A stretch of 64,000 nt of DNA. Origin: Tetrapyrgos nigripes. Lineage: Eukaryota > Basidiomycota > Agaricomycetes > Agaricales > Campanellaceae. Below are positions 57,651 to 64,000 of this stretch, piece after piece. Location of the stretch: the NCBI GenBank assembly GCA_013368315.1, contig JAACJM010000073.1:1-64000 (forward strand), read 5' to 3'. Position numbers and translations under genes: made by a program. Within the stretch, counting starts at the first letter, position 1; each line of letters opens with the position of its first letter. Below the pieces are notes generated by a model. That model did not search any database and was not told the DNA's origin. It saw nothing but the letters and a program-made list of their open reading frames with translations.

Positions 57651-58835
57651 CTACATTTGTATCTTCGCCTAAAGTCCTCGGTTACAATTTAGGGGAAGGA
57701 GCCTATTGACTGTGAGGCTCACCTTTTGTACTCTGTATTCCTTCACATACTCTCGTAGGTCGCGCTGAGGTTTTCGCGAAAGGGCAAGAAGTTGTTCTCT
57801 CCATTGTAGGATAGGACCGCAACACTCCTTCTTATATTCGTCCGGCACCGAGGAGAGATCAACCAAGCCTTCAATACCGCGACACGACAGTTCCTGGTCT
57901 ATGATCTTACGTTTCCAGTTGTTTTTGACGTTTGACCAATAAAGATTATGTGTCCCATAATTGGCAAAGACAGAGGGGTTGTGGAAATTAAAACCAGCCT
58001 GACTCGGAGGGATGTTTGCACGCTGTTCACAGACAGCGACTCGAAGTTTTTCATCGCTAAAGTGTTGAAGGGCGACCTGCTTCGGAAGCGGGAGTTGTAA
58101 TTGGTCTCTGTAAAGACTCTAAAAACAGCGTAGGTAAACTCATGCGTGCGGGAAAGAGCATAGAAACAATGTCTTACCCATGGATGATAGATACCTGGAG
58201 GAATTCTGTACAAAAACGCGGAAAGAGGCCTGTCCACAAGCCTAGGTGCAATTTGATACATGAGATTCTCGTGGTCGTAGTTGCAAGCAAACACAAAAAT
58301 CGTAAACGGCTTTTCAGGAACAAACTTGACGCTACGATGTAGTACGTGTCAGCGTCTGTGTGCTGTACTGACGATACAAAGAAAAACCCACCTCATTTGT
58401 TTCACGCAAGGTCCTCTGGCGTGATTGATAACATACTTCTCAGCCGCCTCTGCAAGCTTCATCAATCCATTAAAATCCAAATCATCCAAATCCGGTGGCA
58501 TGCGACTAGGATACGTATACTGAAACAAGAGTTCCAACGTCTTTGAGTCTTTGCTCAATGCCACTGGTTCCTTTGGAGGAATCGTATGGTTGACAGGCGG
58601 AAACCCTTCAGACATAAAGTCGAGGTTCTTGTGGTGAACGTAGAAAAGTACATTGTCTGATGACCTGAAGACGATGTCGCCTCCGGAGTCTGCGTGGACT
58701 ACGAGACAGATACAAAGATCAGATTGACGCGTCAAAAAGCTTGGAGAGTGGAGAGAAATAGAGTACGAGCTGAGACCTACAGATTTTTGAGACTGCTTGC
58801 GGAGTAGAAGGTTTTGCTGGAGCAGCCTCTGACAT
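57651..58835 (-). CDS. BTB/POZ-domain protein A
   Basis: A 309-residue protein in five exons (58835-58781, 58698-58392, 58331-58178, 58118-57723, 57668-57651). The BTB core starts HADSGGDIVFRSSDNVLF and YVHHKNLDFMSEGFPP, and continues through LELLFQYTYPSRMPPDL and LMKLAEAAEKYVINHARG. A second conserved region ends with a CC-x4-QW segment (ECCGPILQW) and YVKEYR. BTB domains mediate dimerisation and cullin-3 or repressor recruitment; the specific partner is unknown. Its last exon encodes AKIQM, unlike the TGKK ends of copies B and D. It is divergently paired with copy B. Confidence 0.85.
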
Positions 58836-58973
58836 GGTGGATTTGGGTCAAGAAACAAACACGCGTGCCAGTGGCGTCTAAACGGCCGCGCATTTCCGAA
58901 GTCGGGGCTCACAAGTTCATTCTCCGGCAGAAGCGCATCGAACGCAAAGCAAGCTTCGAGTTATCTGTTGACC
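58836..58973. promoter_or_regulatory. Bidirectional promoter between BTB A and B
   Basis: Only 138 bp separate the two start codons in head-to-head orientation, so control elements must be shared or overlapping. No clear TATA box was identified. Confidence 0.6.
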
Positions 58974-60185
58974 ATGATGTCGACTACTGCAACAGACTCT
59001 AAGGAGTCTGTTGAGTCTGTCATTGCCCCTTCCATCTCAAAAATATGTAAGTAACTCTGAATAGGTCTCTCAGAGTGTTCTGCTCCTCCTCTACACCGTC
59101 ATTGACACTTGCAATCCCCATCGCAGTTCATGCCGACGCTGGGGGTGATATCGTCTTCGAGTCCTCGGATGGTGTCCTCTTTTACGTTCATTCAAAGAAT
59201 CTCGAATTTATGTCTGAAGGATTTCCTCCCGTCGATCATACAATTCCTCCAAAGGACCCAGTGCCGTTAACCGAGGATTCGAACACATTGGAGCTTTTGT
59301 TTCAGTTCACGTATCATCGTATGCCACCCGATTTGAAGAGTATGGATTTCGAGAGCTTAATGAAGCTGGCGGAAGCGGCTGAGAAATACGTCATTTATTA
59401 TGCTCGGGCCCTGTGCGTTAAGGAAATGAGGTATGAGACTTAGGACTATGCCAATTTTGCCTCTGTCTGCTACTAATTTTTCTCCTGATCTGATGCCTTG
59501 AAAGCAAATTTATCCCGGAGAAAGGCTCTGAAATCATCGCATTTGCGTCACAACATGATCATGATGAGCTCGTCTACGAAGTTGCACCAGTGCTTGTCCA
59601 TAAACCCCTTTCGGAATTTGCGTACTTGCTCCCCACGAAGTTTTATATTCCATGGGTAAGTTGTCCGACATAAACTTGATCTCGTTGGCATTGGATACAA
59701 GAGCTTTCGTAGAGCCTCTATCATGATCAGATCCACCAACGGCAACCGCAATCCAAGGAATTTCTAACAGAACATTTCCGACGACGAGTGGCTGTTTTAA
59801 ATTTTCCTGTTACTTGCAATAATGGATGCAGAGCGGGTTCTTCCTCCATATATGACGCGCATGACACAGAATGGTTGGACAAAATAAACAAATTGGAGAA
59901 ATTATTGCTCTTGGACGACTATCCATCTCTGCATCGCTCGGAGTCAATCGAGGCTTTGATTGAGTCAACCCTGCCTGTGGCTCCTCAATACCAAACTGAA
60001 TGCTGCAATAACTTTCTCCAATGGAGGAAACAGCTCAGAGAACATTCCTGGTCAGCGAATCGTAGTCTACGAGACTTCGTCAAGGAATACCGGGAACGAA
60101 CGGTACTTCTCTACTGAGTCCACACCTCTCTTGAATTGAACACGCTGACGCATTTCTATTATTGTAGGCGACCGGGAAAAAGTGA
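58974..60185 (+). CDS. BTB/POZ-domain protein B
   Basis: A 311-residue protein in five exons (58974-59046, 59127-59430, 59505-59655, 59713-60102, 60168-60185), with the same phases as copy A. The BTB core includes HADAGGDIVFESSDGVLF, FMSEGFPPVDHTIPPKDP, LELLFQFTYHRMPPDL and AEAAEKYVIYYARAL. The downstream domain has a QTECCNNFLQWRKQL segment and FVKEYRERT, and the final micro-exon encodes ATGKK. It is intact. The 3' end faces BTB C. Confidence 0.87.
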
Positions 60186-60638
60186 ACTGGGTTTATGTAC
60201 GAAACGTGCTAAATACCTAGAACAGTTGCTACAGAGGCTCCCTTTCTGTCTAAAACCTGACGCGTCGGTGTACAAGTTACTTAGTCTCAATGTTTTTCCT
60301 CCATTTTTCAATATCAACTTGGCACAATGGCAACTTGCAAGTGGAGGTTCAAGTAAGAAGGAAAAGCACGGTTCGAGCCGTGGACATGACCTCAACTGAG
60401 GATCATTGATGTTCGACAATATTAGGTTGGTACATAAAGGGGGATTTCCCCCCAATTTTGTCGCAAAGATATCTAAGGTCAACTTGAAATACTACAGCGA
60501 GGAGACGGTGCGATGGGTTGTAGCATTTTGAGAAGCATAAATGAAACCGGTACCGTAGTAGTTAATAGTCAGACGAGATGGAACCGGCCACATTGCCACT
60601 GGTCCGTCATATCCACTCGATATGAGCCTTCTTGGCCC
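60186..60638. other. Convergent 3' spacer between BTB B and C
   Basis: Both neighbours end here. No gene is supported. A frame on the minus strand (60159-60482) lacks recognisable features. Confidence 0.5.
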
Positions 60639-61823
60639 TTAATTCGCGCCTAGCGCGGGGCTTCCATTGGTTTCCTGACAGTGTCAAAAGACATTGAAAA
60701 GTTGGTGCAGACCTCAAAAGCAGTTGCTGCCTTACCTTTCCCTCCCTGTACTCTTTTACAAAGTCTTGCAAGGTACGATGATCAGGACCGTTTTGAGAGA
60801 GTTCCTTGAGTCGCTCCCTCAGATCTTGAAATCCAAAGCAACAAGGGGCGCGATACTCCGCGGGAAACGTGAAGTACGTCTGGTTAAGCATGGCGTTGAT
60901 AGCACAACATGGCAATGACTCATCCACGATCCTTCTGCGCCAATCCTCGAGTTTCTCGGACCAATAACTGTTGTGATTGAGGGTAGTGCAAGGCTGTATA
61001 CACTTAGGAGGAATCCTAACCGTGCGACCGGTGGAGTAGGTGTAAGGTTTTGTTAGGCTCAAATATTCGGTAGCGAGTGTTCTAGAAAGCGGCTGCTCAA
61101 ACTGGTCGTGATAAAGGCTCTAAATATAGGAATGGGTCTGATGGTGTTCAACAGGTCGAATAGGTGATACGTACCCAAGGCACGTAGACACTCGCAGGAA
61201 TCTTATGAGCAAACTGCGACAGAGGTCTATGAACAAGAAGAGGAGCGAGCTCATAGATGAGCTTTTCATAACCATGATGACAAGCAAATTCGAATATTTC
61301 AATCCCTTTGCTCCCAGTAAATCTCCTATAGTGTACCGTATTTTATCAGCTGTGACCATACAGACAATATACGCCGCGTACCTCAGTTCCTGAACACAAA
61401 ATCCTCTCGCGAAATGTATGCCATACTTATCAGCAGCCTCCGCAAGCTTCATCAAACCGTCGAATCCCAACTCGTCCAGATCAGGCGGCATACGATGATA
61501 AGTAAATTGAAATAAGAACTCCAGCGTGATAGAGTCCTCAGTCAGATCTACTGGATCTTCCGGAGGGATCGTATGCTCCGAAGATGGAAAGCCTTCCGAT
61601 AAGAACTCAAGGTTCTTGGAATGAACATAAAACAGCACGTTGTCCAACGATCTGAAGACGATATCACCGCCAGTCTCAGCGTTGACTGCAGGGGACGGTT
61701 TGGAACACGTTACTATGTGAGAAACGTTGAGTATTATAGGCGGTCATTATACCCACATATCTTCGAGACTGCTGGAGCAGAGCCGGTGCTATCGCCCGAA
61801 GAGACTGTTGCTGACAGTGACAT
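60639..61823 (-). CDS. BTB/POZ-domain protein C
   Basis: A 313-residue protein in five exons (61823-61757, 61685-61382, 61325-61175, 61119-60736, 60674-60639), phases as in copies A and B. The BTB core includes NAETGGDIVFRSLDNVLF, FLSEGFPSSEHTIPPEDP, LEFLFQFTYHRMPPDL and AEAADKYGIHFARGF. The second region has EDWRRRIVDESLPCC and a RAPCCFGFQDLRERL segment. Its final exon is longer (ETNGSPALGAN) than the TGKK type. Divergently paired with copy D. Confidence 0.87.
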
Positions 61824-61984
61824 AATGGTCGAGAGAAGAGATCGCTCGAAGCTTATTTTGAGTCCGTAGGCGCTGGCGTCACTAGCCGAAACGGATACTA
61901 AAGATTTTCAAGTTCCTCAATACCGCCGCGGCCGCCGAGTCTGGAGACTGGATCACGGTCAACTTTTGCGGCTTGCCTACCATC
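61824..61984. promoter_or_regulatory. Bidirectional promoter between BTB C and D
   Basis: 161 bp between head-to-head start codons, including a GCGGCCGC-type GC-rich stretch near 61928. Shared regulation of the two copies is likely but not shown. Confidence 0.6.
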
Positions 61985-63218
61985 ATGTCGACTACAGCAG
62001 TCTCTAGTGATTCTACTTCTCCTCCTCCGAAACAAACAGTCTCAAAGATATGTAAGTACTTGTTCACCTTGACTCAAGCTTTTAGTGACTCCTCAACCAA
62101 TCCTCAACTCCATCTTATGGCATGTCTCAAGTCCATGCCGAGACTGGTGGTGATGTCGTCTTCGAGTCATCAGACGGTGTACTCTTCTACGTTCATTCAA
62201 GAAACCTCGCATTCATGTCCGACATGCTGCCAGCTGCTTATTACACTAGGGCTACTCCTCCGAAGGACCCAATGCCGTTGCCCGAGAACTCAAGCACGCT
62301 GGAGCTGTTGTTCCAGTTCACTTACCATCGTATGCCGCCAGATTTGAAGAAACTGGATTTCAGGAGCTTGATGGAGTTGGCGGAAGCAGCTGAGAAATAT
62401 GTGATCCATTATGCTCGGGCAATGTGCGTGAAAGAGTTAAGGTGAGTCTTACATTCGCGCTTTGGTCTCGAATGTACTAATGATGATTGGCTGACTGTGA
62501 CTGTCCCATTTTATCCTGATTCCTGACCTGCCGATGATACTAGCAAATTCATCCGTAAGGAAAGTCTCAAAATTGTTGCATTTGCATGCAAGCACAATCA
62601 CGAAGGGCTTTTCTATGAACTTGCTCCTATCCTTGTCCGCAGACCTCTCTCGGAACTAGCGTACGTGCTTCCTCCGAGTTTTTATGTGTCTTGGGTAAGA
62701 AATAGCCATCACTGGTACCTTGTGATATGAGTACTCTACAGAGCTTAATGTGAAAAATTTTCTAGACCCTATATCACGATCAATTTCGCCAGCCACTATC
62801 CAAAGAAATTGCAACGGAACATTTCCGACGAAACGTTACTGATTTGAAAATCCCTGTGTCCTGTGGCAATGGATGTGCTGCATCTGACCAGGCCAAACGT
62901 ACACTACATGACGAGAAGTGGCTTGAAAAAATCAATCAGTGTCAAGAAAGGATTTTGAAGGACGGGGAACCTAGATCCTCTATCGAATCTTTGCTCGAGT
63001 CGAAACTACCTGTGGCTCCGGACTATCGGAGCATGTGCTGCTTTAAGTACATGGAGTGGCAGAAGAGACTCAAAGAGTATGCTCGAAAATCTCCAGGCGA
63101 TCGTACACTGCAGGATCTTGTCGAGGAATACAAGGAACGAATGGTAAGGTGGCAGTAAGAATGATCACGGATTGGCTATGCTGACATACTATGTATGTAG
63201 GGGACCGGAAAGAAGTGA
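61985..63218 (+). CDS. BTB/POZ-domain protein D
   Basis: A 307-residue protein in five exons (61985-62051, 62132-62441, 62544-62694, 62766-63143, 63201-63218). The BTB core has HAETGGDVVFESSDGVLF, then NLAFMSDMLPAAYYT, which is two residues longer than the other copies, and LELLFQFTYHRMPPDL with AEAAEKYVIHYARAM. The second region has a MCCFKYMEWQKRL segment and LVEEYKERM. The last micro-exon encodes GTGKK. Intact. Confidence 0.87.
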
Positions 63219-63599
63219 ACTGGTTGTTCAGTGTCTTGGTGCTTACCCTGACGTCGTCCGTCCTTCAAATTCGCATCATCTTGGTGTTACATAGCGTTTT
63301 TTTTTTGAAAACAAGAAGAAAATTCCTTGGAATGGTACCATAGTCTAGTGCCACCTATACATTGCAATACCTTACCTCGTTTCTGTAATCGCAGGTTGCC
63401 GTCTCATTATTATGTTGCTATTATACACATGACATTTTCCCTTACTTCTTGAAGTTGCGTCATTGAGTCCATCGGGAAGAACGATCGATCCACCCTGGGC
63501 ACTGTTAATTACCAAGCGCTCCAAGCGCTCCGTTACTTACCTCAACGAAAGAGGATAAAGAAGTCAGCACCATGCAGGCATGGAGTGGGGACTCGGAGT
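63219..63599. other. Spacer downstream of BTB D
   Basis: Contains a T10 run near 63297 and no supported gene. Confidence 0.45.
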
Positions 63600-64000
63600 A
63601 CAAGACTTGCCTACCTGTCACTCCCTGTACTCCTCGATGGATTCCTGAAACGTACGATGACCAAGAGATTCTAGAGGGAGTAGTAATTTAAGCTGCTCTC
63701 TCCATAATGCAACGGGATGGGGCACGAGACTCCTCAGGCATCTAGCATGGGAGGAGGAGGAGGAGTTTATTACCGGCTTTGGACCAAGATATGATGCACC
63801 GGGTCCGGGAAGCATCGCAAGCGTAACCTACTAGTACAAGATATTACAGGATTTACAGATAAATTACAATGATACCGCCGCGTGGCAATGACTCCTCCGT
63901 GATCTTTCTCCTCCAATCGTCGATTAGCTGGCTCCAATACTTATTGTGTTCTTCGGATCGAGGACAACCGCGTCTGCAGTTCTTGGGACTCCAGCTCCTG
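63600..64000 (-). pseudogene. BTB-family protein E, C-terminal fragment, cut by window edge
   Basis: Reading leftward from the window edge, the strand encodes YWSQLIDDWRRKITEESLP, matching the YWSEKLEDWRRRI block of copy C. It then hits a stop and a stretch of about 200 bp without sense, followed by a WREQLKLLL block, HRTFQES and EEYRE in a different frame. It keeps the CC/W/L spacing only partly. Probably a decayed fifth copy; the 5' part is outside the window. Confidence 0.7.

Overview
The window looks like nuclear DNA of a basidiomycete fungus, most likely an Agaricomycete. Genes carry many introns of about 45-100 bp. The families seen are typical of that group: a NACHT-WD40 STAND protein, a FAP1/NFX1 zinc-finger protein, a MOB/phocein protein, BTB paralogues and fungal 7TM proteins. 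The transposon families (Helitron, CACTA/Tnp2-like, Plavaka-like) also fit. The species cannot be told from the sequence.

Layout: about 1-36.5 kb is a transposon graveyard. It starts with a decayed Helitron (1-6597) whose protease-like domain is split by a 280-bp fold-back element. Three further elements have recognisable termini: 7130-7924 (hAT-like target duplication), 8258-8884 (PIF/Harbinger-type deletion derivative) and 25810-27696 (long inverted repeats, 8-bp duplication). Between them lie a NACHT-WD40 gene with 12 near-identical 129-bp repeats (10378-14461), a Plavaka-like transposase relic (15169-17371), a two-gene CACTA/Tnp2-like unit on the minus strand (19430-25292), and a decayed RNase H-fold transposase gene (27987-32744).

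About 36.5-64 kb is host-like, gene-dense sequence. On the minus strand are FAP1/NFX1 (37033-41138), a 7TM protein (42916-44675) and a zinc alcohol dehydrogenase (45824-47511). On the plus strand are a dead and a live aldo/keto reductase copy (48547-50012, 50335-51829) and a second 7TM paralogue (52078-53770). A MOB3/phocein gene follows on the minus strand (54644-56791). The window ends with five BTB-domain paralogues in strictly alternating orientation (57651-64000, the last one broken and cut by the window edge).

Spliced models were checked by hand for donor/acceptor sites and reading phase for FAP1, both 7TM genes, MOB3, BTB A-D and NACHT-WD40. All close in frame. In contrast, nearly all nonsense codons in the transposon relics are TGA, which suggests C-to-T decay of CGA codons at CpG sites. 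The NACHT-WD40 gene and the BTB and 7TM duplicates point to lineage-specific expansion. No CRISPR, rRNA or convincing tRNA was seen.
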